Numbered from the stretch's first letter, positions 33,453 to 42,706 are shown. The stretch is DNA of 64,000 bases from Anderseniella sp039978075 (GCA_039978075.1 JBDWCA010000002.1:682001-746000); one strand, 5' to 3'. The notes: a model not told the origin generated them from the letters alone. Translations and numbers: made by a program.

Positions 33453-34610
33453 CTATTCGCTTCCTTTGATCCCCGCTACCTTAAGTGAAGAGGCCTCTGG
33501 CAGGTCAATCCCGGACTTCAGCAGGTTCAGATGTGTCAGGAACGTATCGATTTTGCCGACTTCAAGTTCCTGCAGTGTCAGTTCGGCCGCAAGCACTGCC
33601 GCGCGGGTCTGTGAAGACAGCGAAGAATTTACACCGGTTGCGCGAGACAGTTCGTTGCCATCTGCAGCCTTGAGTTCCGCAGTCATGGATTTCAGATGGG
33701 CGATGTGAGCCAGAAATTGTTGCCTGAGTTTCTGCTGTTTTGAAATCTCCAGATCAATAGTTCGGCTGGAAACCAGAAGGCGAAACCTGGCATCGCGCCG
33801 GCTCAGTTCAGCGGCTGCCAGGCCTGGCATGGATTGGTGGAGTGACGGCATCACCTGATAGAGCTGCTCTTCGGGCATTTCAGGCTCTTCGGAGGATGAT
33901 TGCGCGGGTGCAACCATGGCCTGCTGGCTGGTGACTTCACCTGGTGCTGCAAAACTGCCAGATGCCAGCGATACGGCGCTGATTGTACCCAGGCACAAAA
34001 ATGCCGAGGCGGTGGCTGCGATAACAGGTCGTGTCACAAAGCGCGTTGTCAGTTGGGTCCAGTAATGCTGCGGGGATTGGAAGCGAACTTCGTTGAGGGT
34101 TTTCAGAACGGCTGTTCGGTATCCGGCGATCTTCACTCCAATACCATATGAACTTGTCTCAGCCGCATCCAGAGGCGTTATGGCTGTGTTGATCGTAACC
34201 GCGACAGGAAGCCTGACGGGTGCTGCCCGGCCTGCCCGGTCTTGTACGGTGTCGATGATTTGCTGGGAAGTTGCCGGTGCTGATAGCACCTTATGCACGC
34301 CGTCAATGGCCTGGATTTCAGCCAGGTTGCCCGGTGGAGCCACGACGATCAGGTGCTTCACCTTGTGCACACCTGCCAGCAATACCAGTTTCAGCCCGCG
34401 GCTTTCCGTCGGCAACGACTGATCGACCACGGCGCACTCAACATCATTGTCTTCAATGAGCATGAGCAGATCATCGATTGACCGCATGTGACGTGCCCGC
34501 ACCGGCACATCGTGATCCATAACTGTCTCCGACACCTGCTTCATGGCAGCGCCGACGAAAATCGTCTCCATAACCCGAGGCGGGTATTCTGTATTGACTT
34601 GCGTGGGCAT
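33453..34610 (-). CDS. Membrane-anchored protein with degenerate receiver-like domain and coiled coil
   Basis: 385 residues. Residues about 15-125 have the alternating pattern of a response-regulator receiver (DVECAVVDQSLP, HLIVVAPPG, VHKVLSAPATSQQI). There is a membrane span near residues 196-220 (VIAATASAFLCLGTISAVSLA), then a helical region (about 260-370) with coiled-coil character. CpaE, the pilus-locus ATPase, also begins with a receiver-like domain, but no ATPase domain follows here. Function unknown. Confidence 0.72.
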   Translation of the reverse strand: MPTQVNTEYPPRVMETIFVGAAMKQVSETVMDHDVPVRARHMRSIDDLLMLIEDNDVECAVVDQSLPTESRGLKLVLLAGVHKVKHLIVVAPPGNLAEIQAIDGVHKVLSAPATSQQIIDTVQDRAGRAAPVRLPVAVTINTAITPLDAAETSSYGIGVKIAGYRTAVLKTLNEVRFQSPQHYWTQLTTRFVTRPVIAATASAFLCLGTISAVSLASGSFAAPGEVTSQQAMVAPAQSSSEEPEMPEEQLYQVMPSLHQSMPGLAAAELSRRDARFRLLVSSRTIDLEISKQQKLRQQFLAHIAHLKSMTAELKAADGNELSRATGVNSSLSSQTRAAVLAAELTLQELEVGKIDTFLTHLNLLKSGIDLPEASSLKVAGIKGSE

Positions 34611-34859
34611 TTCGCGCCGTTCCCCTGTCGTCCCTAACGTTCATGGGCAAACTGCCATGACTGCCAAACTCTCCGACACAGTGGCTTGAATCCTTTGTTA
34701 AGAGGTAAACTCAAATTTTAATTAATCCGTTTCGACCGTCTTGTTGAGATCGTGCTTAACGCGGCTCTAACAATCACGGTTAAGCAAGTCATAATGCGGG
34801 TCGGTGACCGGTCCTGAGCGCCTGAAAGACAAGGTCAGTCATCCAGATCGATGGATAGC

Positions 34860-34955
34860 CTAAGCTCCGCCAATTCCAACTTGGCGGGCTGCGGCGCCTT
34901 CTTCCGGTGTGTCCGGCATTTGTCCACCATGATACGCGAATACGAACTGGGGCAT
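34860..34955 (-). pseudogene. Truncated YCII-related gene
   Basis: A good ribosome site (aggag) leads to an ATG and the typical YCII-family beginning MPQFVFAYHGGQMPDTPEEG, but the frame stops after 31 residues; the family is about 100-130 residues. In the next frame the DNA reads PPSWNWRSLG, which resembles the expected W-x-x-W/F-x-x-LG continuation, then it degenerates. The order ArsR, SRPBCC, YCII is a common operon, so this is a decayed third member. Confidence 0.65.
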
Positions 34956-34995
34956 TTGGTATTCTCCTGGTTTGGGGGTGGTCAGGGTGTCGACC

Positions 34996-35436
34996 CTAAG
35001 ACTGCAGTTCCGGGAATTGTTCCAGTTTTCTGAGCGATGACGTCCAGCCAATCTTGTGGTTGGCGGCTGCTTCTTCGTCAGTGAGGCCGGAATGGGTAAG
35101 CACAAACAACGTGCCGCCTCCGCCATCCGGGCGGACTTCAAACAGCACACGGGTCTCATGACCGCGCTGATCCCGGTCGTCATGCCAGCCCCATGTGAAC
35201 TCGACAGAGTTCGGCGGATCCACGGTTAACACTTCACCGCTCATCTTGTGCAGGGCGCCTTGAGGGTTGATCAGTGTCGATGACCATGTGCCGGGCCGCG
35301 ACAGGTCCAGATTGTGCTCCTTCATGCTGACCCCTTCCGGGCCCCACCATTTCAGCAGGTGATCGGTCTGAGTGACAAAGGCAAAAACCTTTTCAGGCGC
35401 AACGGGAAAGATCCGCTCTATTTTCAAAACGCTCAT
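34996..35436 (-). CDS. SRPBCC/AHSA1-domain protein
   Basis: 146 residues of the START/Bet v1-like AHSA1 group: IERIFPVAPEKVFAFVTQTDHLLKWWGPEG at the start (only parts quoted in other entries), NSVEFTWGWHDD, and LTHSGLTDEEAAANHKIGW near the end. Cytosolic ligand-binding fold of unknown ligand. The start overlaps the ArsR stop as ATGA, so the pair is coupled. Confidence 0.9.
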   Translation of the reverse strand: MSVLKIERIFPVAPEKVFAFVTQTDHLLKWWGPEGVSMKEHNLDLSRPGTWSSTLINPQGALHKMSGEVLTVDPPNSVEFTWGWHDDRDQRGHETRVLFEVRPDGGGGTLFVLTHSGLTDEEAAANHKIGWTSSLRKLEQFPELQS

Positions 35437-35753
35437 AGATCATCACCTTTGTGCAACAAGGCAGCTTCGAGCCGGTCCAGGCTGATTTGCCAGAAATCGC
35501 GGTAGGTCAATGCCCACTCACCGATGGTCCGCACAGCCTGCGACCGGACCGAATACATGCGACGCTGCTTGTCGATGCGCTGTTCGATAATACCGGCTTC
35601 GCGTAATACCTTCAGATGGCGCGAGATAGCCGGTGGCGAAATGCTGCCTACGTCCTGCAGGTTTCCGGCGGGCAGTTCGCCCTCCTTCAGCAGCTTCTCG
35701 ACAATCGCAAAGCGTGTTGCATCACCGAGCGCTGCAAAGGTGTCATGTATCAT
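35433..35753 (-). CDS. ArsR-family transcriptional regulator
   Basis: 106 residues, winged helix-turn-helix: ALGDATRFAIVEKL, recognition helix SPPAISRHLKVLREAGII and wing EQRIDKQRRMYSV. The metal Cys motif ELCVCDL is absent, as in the non-metal subgroup that pairs with SRPBCC proteins. It probably represses its own operon (ArsR-SRPBCC-YCII). Confidence 0.92.
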   Translation of the reverse strand: MIHDTFAALGDATRFAIVEKLLKEGELPAGNLQDVGSISPPAISRHLKVLREAGIIEQRIDKQRRMYSVRSQAVRTIGEWALTYRDFWQISLDRLEAALLHKGDDL

Positions 35754-35882
35754 GGATGGGTCTCTTTATTTCCTAATTCAGTTAATTAACATAAATAGAA
35801 AATAAAAACTGTCAACACCGCTACGGCATCGGTTATCGCGAATGCACCAGAACCGGACGTATGCGCAACGGGGTCAGGCGTT

Positions 35883-36941
35883 TCAGCTTGCCTTCAGTAA
35901 TTCGAAAAGCCCGTCAATGTCATCTGGGCTGTTGTAGACGTGGGGGCTGATACGCATGATCTGGTGATCCGTCCTGCCGGTTTTGGATGCAGGTTCATCC
36001 TGTTCGGCATTTGGCCACTTGATGTGTATGCCGGCCTGGGTAAGACAGTTTTGCAGGCGTTCGCGACGCTGTGACGGGATACAAATTGAACATGCACCGG
36101 ATGCAGGCGGCGCGTCGCTGAGCGGCATGAAGCCGTCTTGCAGGGCACGTGCGTGGGCGTGCTGGCTGAGCTGTTGAACACGGCGCTCAGTTGTGGCCAC
36201 AGACTGCTGTGCCGCTTCCCTGATGGCGACACCAAGCCCGAGCCGAAGGGCTGCGTTAACGTCGAAAGGCTCAATGTCCCGGATCGAAATTCCGTGCCTG
36301 TGCGGATCGGAAATCCACAACATGGCGGTACCACGTGGGCCGCGTAACCATTTCCGGCACGTTGCAACAAACACATCACAACCCAGTTTCGATACGTCTA
36401 TCGGGGTTTGCCCAAGCGCCTGCGCGCCGTCCACGATCAAAAGGGTGCCTTCGGGACGGGGCAATGCGCCGATCGCCTCAACCGGATATCGCAGCCCTGT
36501 CACACTGCTTATGTAGGGAGTGAAAACAGCGGCAACGTCATCATCGATGCGGTCGGACCAGACGGCAGGATCCGGTTCCGAAAGGTCCAGTTCCGGCAGG
36601 ACCTCCACCTTGCCGCCGGCATTGCGAGCGAGGGTTCGCAAGGCGACTACGTTCTCACCCCATTCGTGAGGCGCCACCAGCAGTCTCTTGCCGGCCAGGG
36701 GAAGTCTGGCAACGAACGCGAACCAGCTTGAAAACGTGGTTGCGGTCAACCCAAGCGTGCCCGGTGATGCCGAGATCAGATGTTCGGCCCGGGATCGCAC
36801 GTCTGACAACTCGTCAGCAATCTCCTGCTGTGCTGCCATCGGGCCAAGTCTCAGCTCCAGATCCAGATGAGCCCGGATACGCGCAATGGTGTTTGCAGAT
36901 GGCAGGCCGTGGCTGCAGGCATTCAGGTATATCTCGTGCAT
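35883..36941 (-). CDS. Class V aminotransferase-fold PLP enzyme
   Basis: 352 residues. The PLP-contact Asp and Gln lie in LLIVDGAQALGQTPIDV and the Schiff-base Lys in CRKWLRGPRGTAML. The fold is that of cysteine desulfurase/isopenicillin-epimerase-like enzymes. There are no partner genes that reveal the substrate. The N-terminus MHEIYLNACSHG matches family starts (YLNAAS/G), supporting ATG 36941. Cytosolic. Confidence 0.88.
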   Translation of the reverse strand: MHEIYLNACSHGLPSANTIARIRAHLDLELRLGPMAAQQEIADELSDVRSRAEHLISASPGTLGLTATTFSSWFAFVARLPLAGKRLLVAPHEWGENVVALRTLARNAGGKVEVLPELDLSEPDPAVWSDRIDDDVAAVFTPYISSVTGLRYPVEAIGALPRPEGTLLIVDGAQALGQTPIDVSKLGCDVFVATCRKWLRGPRGTAMLWISDPHRHGISIRDIEPFDVNAALRLGLGVAIREAAQQSVATTERRVQQLSQHAHARALQDGFMPLSDAPPASGACSICIPSQRRERLQNCLTQAGIHIKWPNAEQDEPASKTGRTDHQIMRISPHVYNSPDDIDGLFELLKAS

Positions 36942-37137
36942 CCTGCTTATCCGTTCGGGCGGAAGAGAAACAATTGGCGAAGTTGGCGCGGATTCGAAAA
37001 GCCAGTCAATGCCACGCGTGCGGGAGAGCTTCCCTGCCTGACAGACGTTGTGGGCTCGGATGAAAATTCAATGTTGCATCCTGCGTTTCACTTTCATAAG
37101 TTCATACTTTAGAGAAAAAGCAGAAAAAAACATAATT

Positions 37138-37845
37138 ATGCAGGATTTTGCAGAAGCGTTTCGCCTGGCGTTTGGTCTGGTAGCGGCTATGGACGCTGAT
37201 CTGGTTGAGATTATCGGCCTGTCATTACGCGTCAGCCTGACAGCTGTGCTTGTTGCAGCCGTGCTCGGTATGCCGCTTGGTGCGCTGCTGGCGACGGTAC
37301 GCTTTCCCGGCCGCAGCGCGGCTGTGATCATTGTCAACGCGCTGATGGGCCTGCCGCCGGTGGTGGTTGGCCTGCTGGTTTATATGGCGTTGTCGAACGC
37401 AGGCCCGCTCGGATTTCTGCAGTTTCTGTACACGCCGGCAGCAATGATCATCGCGCAATCCATTCTGATCACGCCGATCGTGGCAGCGCTGACCCGGCAG
37501 ATCATTGAAGACATGAACTCTGAATACGCGGAGCAGTTCGCGTCCCTGTCGGTGCCCTGGCACACCCGCATTGTCGCTTTGATAAGCGATGCAAGATACG
37601 CCCTGGCTACTGTGTTGCTGGCGGGGTTTGGCCGCGCCATTGCCGAGGTTGGTGCGGTTATTATTGTAGGCGGCAATATTGCCCACCTGACCCGGGTCAT
37701 GACCACGGCCATTGCGCTGGAAACATCCAAGGGCGAACTGGCGCTGGCGCTGGCGCTCGGCATTGTGCTGCTTGTCATTGCGCTGGTGGTCAACGCCGCC
37801 GTGATGAGTTTGCGCGCCGGCGCGGAAAGCAGGGCGCATGCTTGA
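37138..37845 (+). CDS. tupB: Tungstate-type ABC transporter permease (TupB-like)
   Basis: 235 residues with five to six membrane spans and the permease EAA-type loop QFASLSVPWHTRIVALISDA. The family text GMPLGALLATVRFPGR, MGLPPVVVGLLVYMALS and FGRAIAEVGAVIIVGGNI matches TupB/WtpB permeases of oxyanion importers. The upstream in-frame extension to 37048 overlaps AT-rich leader DNA; ATG 37138 is preferred. Overlaps the ATPase gene by 8 bases. Confidence 0.88.
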   Translation: MQDFAEAFRLAFGLVAAMDADLVEIIGLSLRVSLTAVLVAAVLGMPLGALLATVRFPGRSAAVIIVNALMGLPPVVVGLLVYMALSNAGPLGFLQFLYTPAAMIIAQSILITPIVAALTRQIIEDMNSEYAEQFASLSVPWHTRIVALISDARYALATVLLAGFGRAIAEVGAVIIVGGNIAHLTRVMTTAIALETSKGELALALALGIVLLVIALVVNAAVMSLRAGAESRAHA

Positions 37846-38572
37846 TCAGCCGACAGCAAAATCAGCAAGTCAGTTGCCGCTCGACGTCAGAGGCCTGTGC
37901 TTCAGCGCTGGCGGCGCAAAGCTGATCAACGGACTTGATCTGGTTTTGACCGACCATGACATCACGGTTGTAATGGGGCCGAACGGAGCCGGCAAAAGCC
38001 TGCTGGTACGCCTGTTGCACGGGCTGATCGATCCGCAATCAGGCAGCATCACCTGGAATGGCCAGGGCTGTGGCCAGACCACCAGATTGCGCCAGGCAAT
38101 GGTGTTTCAGAAACCGGTTCTGTTGCGCCGTTCCGTTGCCGCCAATGTGGAGTTTGTCCTGAAGCTCAACGGCGCCTCGAACCGGGAGCAGCTCGACCAG
38201 TTACTGGCGCAGGCAAACCTGCTGGACAAGAAAGATCAGCCGGCCCGGGCCTTGTCTGGCGGCGAGCAGCAACGACTGGCGCTTGCGCGTGCGCTGGCCA
38301 GTGATCCGGAGGTGCTGTTTCTGGATGAACCCACCGCCAGCCTCGATCCATCGTCAACCGAGGCCATCGAAATCGCGATTGGCCAGGCCAGCGGGCGCGG
38401 CGTGAAAATCATCCTGGTCACCCATGATGCCGGTCAGGCCCGAAGGCTTGCCAATGAGGTGGTGTTCATACATCGCGGCGCCGTCATCGAGCATTCAGGT
38501 GCCGAAACATTTTTCAAACAACCAGCCAGTATGGCCGCGCGGGATTATCTCGCCGGTAAACTGGTCCTCTGA
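37838..38572 (+). CDS. tupC: Tungstate-type ABC transporter ATP-binding protein (TupC-like)
   Basis: 244 residues. Walker A GPNGAGKSLL near residue 48, Q-loop VFQKPVLLRRSV, signature LSGGEQQRLALARAL, Walker B VLFLDEPTASLD and switch His in THDAGQARRL. Placed between a TupB-like permease and a TupA-like binding protein, so it drives tungstate (or molybdate) uptake. Confidence 0.92.
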   Translation: MLDQPTAKSASQLPLDVRGLCFSAGGAKLINGLDLVLTDHDITVVMGPNGAGKSLLVRLLHGLIDPQSGSITWNGQGCGQTTRLRQAMVFQKPVLLRRSVAANVEFVLKLNGASNREQLDQLLAQANLLDKKDQPARALSGGEQQRLALARALASDPEVLFLDEPTASLDPSSTEAIEIAIGQASGRGVKIILVTHDAGQARRLANEVVFIHRGAVIEHSGAETFFKQPASMAARDYLAGKLVL

Positions 38573-38593
38573 TCGAAAAGGAAAACAACTGAA

Positions 38594-39442
38594 ATGAGAA
38601 TGAAAAAGATCGGATTTCTCGCTGTAGCCGCAGCCACAGTGTGCACCGGCCTGGGTTTGACCGTACCCGGTCACGCGCAAGACAAATCGATAATCGTCCA
38701 GTCCACCACGTCCACCCAGAACTCCGGCCTGTTTGACCACATCCTGCCGATGTTCGAAAAGACCTCCGGCATCAAGGTCAACGTCGTTGCCGTCGGCACC
38801 GGACAGGCCATAAAGAATGCCCGCAACTGCGATGGCGATGTGTTGTTCGTCCATGCAAAACCGGCTGAGGAAAAGTTTGTTGCCGATGGCTATGGCGTTA
38901 AGCGGTTTGACGTCATGTACAATGATTTCGTCATTGTCGGACCGGCAGCCGACCCGGCAAAGGTGGCAGGTCGCAATGACGCTGCCGGATCGCTTAAGAC
39001 GATTGCGGACGCAAAAGCCATATTCGCCTCGCGCGGCGATGATTCAGGCACCCACAAGAAGGAACTCAGCCTGTGGAAGGACGCAGGCGTTGACGTCAAA
39101 GCGGCAAGTGGCACCTGGTATCGCGAAACCGGCTCCGGCATGGGGGCCACCCTCAACGCCAGCGTCGGCATGGATGCATATGCGATGACCGACCGGGCCA
39201 CCTGGATTGCATTCAAGAACAAGCGTGAGTTCGAAATAGCGGTGGAAGGCGACAAGGCGATGTTCAACCAGTATGGCATCATTCAGGTCGACCCGGCCCG
39301 GTGTCCCAATGTAAAGGCGGACGCCGCGAAAAGCTTTGTTGACTGGATCATCACCAGGGACGGCCAAAGCGCCATTGCTGCCTACAAGCTGGACGGTAAG
39401 CAGCTGTTCTTCGCCAACGCAGCCAAGGAAGGCGCGTCATAA
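38594..39442 (+). CDS. tupA: Tungstate-type ABC transporter substrate-binding protein (TupA-like)
   Basis: 282 residues. Signal peptide ending GHAQD, then the oxyanion-site start IIVQSTTSTQNSGLFDHI, a TTS motif typical of TupA. Further family marks are CDGDVLFVHAKPAEEKF, YNDFVIVGP and SRGDDSGTHKKE. It binds tungstate or a similar oxyanion in the periplasm. Mo or W supply is relevant to the Mo hydroxylase encoded at 14.4-18 kb. Confidence 0.9.
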   Translation: MRMKKIGFLAVAAATVCTGLGLTVPGHAQDKSIIVQSTTSTQNSGLFDHILPMFEKTSGIKVNVVAVGTGQAIKNARNCDGDVLFVHAKPAEEKFVADGYGVKRFDVMYNDFVIVGPAADPAKVAGRNDAAGSLKTIADAKAIFASRGDDSGTHKKELSLWKDAGVDVKAASGTWYRETGSGMGATLNASVGMDAYAMTDRATWIAFKNKREFEIAVEGDKAMFNQYGIIQVDPARCPNVKADAAKSFVDWIITRDGQSAIAAYKLDGKQLFFANAAKEGAS

Positions 39443-39452
39443 ACTTCGCCTG

Positions 39453-40340
39453 TCAGGGTGCGTTATAGTGGACGCGAAACTGTCCGGAAACATCATACCC
39501 GGACAACGTGGCTGCCCGCGCGGTAAAGGCAGCTGACCGGCAAAATGCCACCAGCGCCTGCATGGGCGGGTCGAACCAGGCCCGCCGGTCGACGGCCAGA
39601 TCGTAGCGTTCCTGCAGGATCGGCACGAACTCCAGCCGAAACTGCGCAGCGACACTTGCCAGCCCGAAGGAAGCCTCGGCGTCACCGTCCTGCACCAGAA
39701 GGGCCGCGTCCGCCTCACTGCGGGTCGGTGGCGTCCAGTTGATATCCGATCCGGCAAGCCCGGCTTCACCGAGCAGTTTTGCCAACAGTATCTGGCTTCC
39801 CGCCTCGGGCTGACGGGCGGCCAGCGTCCGTGATCTTGCATCGCTGAGCGTTGTGATACCTAAAGGGTTGCCCGGTGGCACGATCAGCCCGCGCTGCCGC
39901 CTGGCCCATTCGACCACGACAACAGGCTGGCCGGTCAGTTTTTGTGTGACGGCATCGATATTCCAGCCAGCCCCTGACCGATCGGGGATGTGCAGCCCGG
40001 TGGCGATGCCCTCAAGGCTGGCAAAGCGATCAAGACCGTCAAGCGAGCTGTCGAAGTTGGCCGCCAGGCCGCAGCGGCTTTCACGCATCGCCCATTCCAG
40101 CAGCGGGTCGTGACTGCCCAGCAACACCGCCGGGCGCCCGGTGGCGACCGACCCGGCAGGCCCCGATGAATTGTCAGCCAGCCATGCGTCGACCTGATCG
40201 CGCGGAAACAAAAGCTTGCCTGTGGCCCGCGAACAGGGCACATCACCGGAAGCCGCCAGTTCATAAACCTTGCGCTCTTTTATACGCAGAAGATCAGCCA
40301 GTTCCTTAGTGGTGAGATATCTGGTGGCGAGTTCGGTCAT
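39453..40340 (-). CDS. One-component regulator: excisionase-type HTH plus periplasmic-binding-like domain
   Basis: 295 residues. Residues 8-55 are a MerR/excisionase helix-turn-helix (LTTKELADLLRIKERKVYEL, LFPRDQVDAWL). The rest resembles a type-2 periplasmic binding domain of the oxyanion kind (GLIVPPGNPLGI, SQILLAKLLGEAG, DAEASFGLASVAAQF) but has no signal peptide, so it is a cytosolic sensor. Convergent with tupA, with 10 bases between stops. It probably senses molybdate, tungstate or a Moco-related ligand and controls the importer or a Mo enzyme. Confidence 0.85.
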   Translation of the reverse strand: MTELATRYLTTKELADLLRIKERKVYELAASGDVPCSRATGKLLFPRDQVDAWLADNSSGPAGSVATGRPAVLLGSHDPLLEWAMRESRCGLAANFDSSLDGLDRFASLEGIATGLHIPDRSGAGWNIDAVTQKLTGQPVVVVEWARRQRGLIVPPGNPLGITTLSDARSRTLAARQPEAGSQILLAKLLGEAGLAGSDINWTPPTRSEADAALLVQDGDAEASFGLASVAAQFRLEFVPILQERYDLAVDRRAWFDPPMQALVAFCRSAAFTARAATLSGYDVSGQFRVHYNAP

Positions 40341-40475
40341 CTATGTTGCCCTGATGTTTTAACCTGCAAAAACCTGCATGGTTTTCTCCGGGCTGGCAAG
40401 GCAGGATGTCAAATTCCTGCTGCGCCATGATGATAGGGACCCCGTGATTGAGAACCAGTTTGCAGGAGAGAAGTT

Positions 40476-41006
40476 TTGCACCTGACCAACCCGATACTGA
40501 CCGGTGCCGGCGTACGGCTGCGGCCCCTGGTCGCCGGCGATGCCGAGGCCATGTACGCAAGTATGGATGATGTGGAGACCTTGCGCCTGACAGGCACCCA
40601 GTCAAGTTTTACCTATGAGCAGATCCGGCGTCACTGCGAGCATGTCGAGCAGGCGGAAGATCGCCTCGACTACATTATCGAGGTTGCCGGCCAGCCCATA
40701 GGAGAAGCTGTTCTGAATTGTGTTGACGAGCTCAACCGGTCCGCCTCGTTTCGCATTGCCATCTGGCAAGACGATGACAGGAACAAGGGCATCGGCACCG
40801 AGGCGACCCGGCTGCTGGTCCGCCACGGCTTCGACGTCGTCGGCCTGAACAGAATTGAACTGGAAGTCTATTCGTTCAACCCCAGGGCCAGACGGGTTTA
40901 TGAGAGCATCGGTTTCAGGCTGGAAGGCACCCGCAGGCAGGCGCTGTGGTGGGACGGCGAAGCGGTCGACGCCCATATCATGGCGCTGCTGAAGTCAGAG
41001 TTATGA
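40476..41006 (+). CDS. GNAT-family N-acetyltransferase
   Basis: 176 residues of the RimJ/RimL type: VRLRPLVAGDAEAMYASM at the start, the acetyl-CoA motif NKGIGTEATRLLVRHGFD and NPRARRVYESIGFRLEG. The start is TTG 40476 with a caggagag site nine bases upstream; no ATG fits. Substrate unknown (peptide, antibiotic or metabolite amine). Confidence 0.88.
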   Translation: MHLTNPILTGAGVRLRPLVAGDAEAMYASMDDVETLRLTGTQSSFTYEQIRRHCEHVEQAEDRLDYIIEVAGQPIGEAVLNCVDELNRSASFRIAIWQDDDRNKGIGTEATRLLVRHGFDVVGLNRIELEVYSFNPRARRVYESIGFRLEGTRRQALWWDGEAVDAHIMALLKSEL

Positions 41007-41103
41007 CAGGCTGACGCTTGTCGCCTGCAGTCAACCGGACGGAATCGGACTCCATACCGCGAGCCGTCTGGTTCACCGCGGGTCGATTGGATACCATGCG
41101 GCC

Positions 41104-41688
41104 ATGTTGGATTTTGACACATGCAACGAAGCCCGGTTGCGACGGGACCCGGCTTATGACGGTGTGTTTTTCACCGCCGTCATGACGACCGGTATTTATT
41201 GCCGGCCGGTCTGCCCCGTGAAACATCCGTTGACGAAGAATGTCTGTTACTACCCGTCCGCGCCTGCTGCAGAACGTGCAGGCTTCCGGCCCTGTCTGCG
41301 CTGCCGCCCGGAAACGGCACCGTTCTGCCCGGCCTGGAATGGCACCCAGGCCACGGTGGAGCGGGCGTTGAGACTGATCAATGATGGCGCACTGGACACC
41401 GGCAGCGTTGAGCGCCTTGCGCAAAGGCTGGGGGTCGGGTCACGCCAGTTGTCCAGATTGTTCGCACGACATGTCGGTGCCAGCCCGGTGCAGACGGCCA
41501 ATACGGTTCGCCTGCAGCGCGCCAAGCGGTTGTTGGACGACACCGGTCTGTCAATGATCGAGATCGCTGATCGGGCAGGCTTTGGCAGCGTGCGGCGGTT
41601 CAATGCCGCGTTTCGGGGGCTGTATAAGCGGTCTCCCTCGGAGCACCGGAATATGGCAGGATCAACAGGCCGCGGGAGGAATATGTAG
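41104..41688 (+). CDS. Ada-like methyl-phosphotriester protein with AraC-type HTH
   Basis: 194 residues. The N-terminal Ada zinc domain has the four Cys of the methyl-acceptor centre (GIYCRPVCPVK and FRPCLRCRPE). The C-terminal part is an AraC/XylS helix-turn-helix (LAQRLGVGSRQLSRLF, MIEIADRAGFGSVRRFNAAF). It lacks the Ogt domain of full-length Ada, which is the next gene. It is expected to sense alkylated DNA phosphotriesters and activate the repair genes. Confidence 0.9.
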   Translation: MLDFDTCNEARLRRDPAYDGVFFTAVMTTGIYCRPVCPVKHPLTKNVCYYPSAPAAERAGFRPCLRCRPETAPFCPAWNGTQATVERALRLINDGALDTGSVERLAQRLGVGSRQLSRLFARHVGASPVQTANTVRLQRAKRLLDDTGLSMIEIADRAGFGSVRRFNAAFRGLYKRSPSEHRNMAGSTGRGRNM

Positions 41689-42203
41689 TGCCAGGAAAAT
41701 CTGCAGATCCATTGGTGTACGGCTATCTTGAAAGCCCGGTCGGCCAGCTTCTGCTGGTGGCCGACGATGACCATCTGCGCGGTATCAGTTTTCCCGATGG
41801 CAGCAGGAAGCAGGAACCTCAGGCCGGCTGGCGCCGCGATGATGCATATTTCCCGGACACCGTGGCACAGCTGCGGGCATATTTCGCAGGCGAGCTGACA
41901 GAGTTCAGCTTGCCCCTGTTGTTCGACGGCACGGATTTTCAGAAAACCGTGTGGCAGGCGCTGTGCGATATCCCCTATGGCGAGACCACGTCTTACGGCG
42001 CACTGGCGGCGAAACTCGGCAATGCCAAGGCCAGCCGCGCGGTAGGCGCAGCCAACGGCGCAAACCCTCTGCCCATCATAGCCCCCTGCCACCGCGTAAT
42101 CGGCGCCGACAGTTCACTCACCGGTTTCGGCGGCGGAGTGGATGTGAAGCACTTCCTGCTGATCCACGAGAAGGCCAGGGGGTATCAGGGGTCGTTGTTT
42201 TGA
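41688..42203 (+). CDS. ogt: Methylated-DNA-protein-cysteine methyltransferase
   Basis: 171 residues. The methyl-acceptor motif PIIAPCHRVIG contains the active Cys; the DNA-binding helix FQKTVWQALCDIPYGETTSYG precedes it (only partly conserved residues quoted). Repairs O6-methylguanine in a single-use reaction. The GTG start at 41688 overlaps the stop of the Ada-like gene by one base, so the split Ada functions are co-translated. Confidence 0.93.
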   Translation: MPGKSADPLVYGYLESPVGQLLLVADDDHLRGISFPDGSRKQEPQAGWRRDDAYFPDTVAQLRAYFAGELTEFSLPLLFDGTDFQKTVWQALCDIPYGETTSYGALAAKLGNAKASRAVGAANGANPLPIIAPCHRVIGADSSLTGFGGGVDVKHFLLIHEKARGYQGSLF

Positions 42204-42706
42204 TGGGAGGGTGTCCAGTTCTAATATCCCTGCCTTATCTGCGTTGAAACTCATAACGAATCTATCAACGTGGACAGGCGAGTGGCTATCACTGGATCTT
42301 TTGAGGAATGGTGCCAGGGGCGGAATCGAACATATATTGTAAGCAATTGTTATCAAATTTACATTCATTATCTTGAATATATATTTACCCTTAATTTTAC
42401 CCGCACAATGTGTTTTGCCTAAGGTTCGATTCCAACCGTCGATGAAGCTTGTCACAAACGTAGAACAAGACGGGCCTTTAGTCGAACCGCTTCCCGGACA
42501 AATCCCACCTTCCACTTTTGGCATTGCGAAACGAACGAATGGCGGCTCTGCGGACAAAACGACCATCGACCATGGCTGGACTAATGTCCGCGCCTGACCC
42601 AAAGCGGACATTGGAGCGAGCTTCCCAACAACTAGTTGCAAATTGGCGGGAAAATTGAGGGATATTTCATCTATTTTGCAACCGTTATTAGTTCGGCATA
42701 GAAATC
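42204..42706. other. Gene-free spacer at the start of the low-G+C region
   Basis: 503 bases, AT-rich. Reading frames on both strands read like decayed intergenic repeat (for example SALGQARTLVQPW on the minus strand), not like protein. It holds a copy of the ATGTCCGC/GCGGACAT inverted repeat. The change of base composition from here on suggests a boundary of acquired DNA. Confidence 0.6.
42584..42611. repeat. Inverted repeat ATGTCCGC-N12-GCGGACAT, copy 1
   Basis: Arms at 42584-42591 and 42604-42611 are perfect. A diverged copy with the same 12-base spacer lies at 43191-43218, so the small Cys-rich gene is flanked by two copies. Confidence 0.65.
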
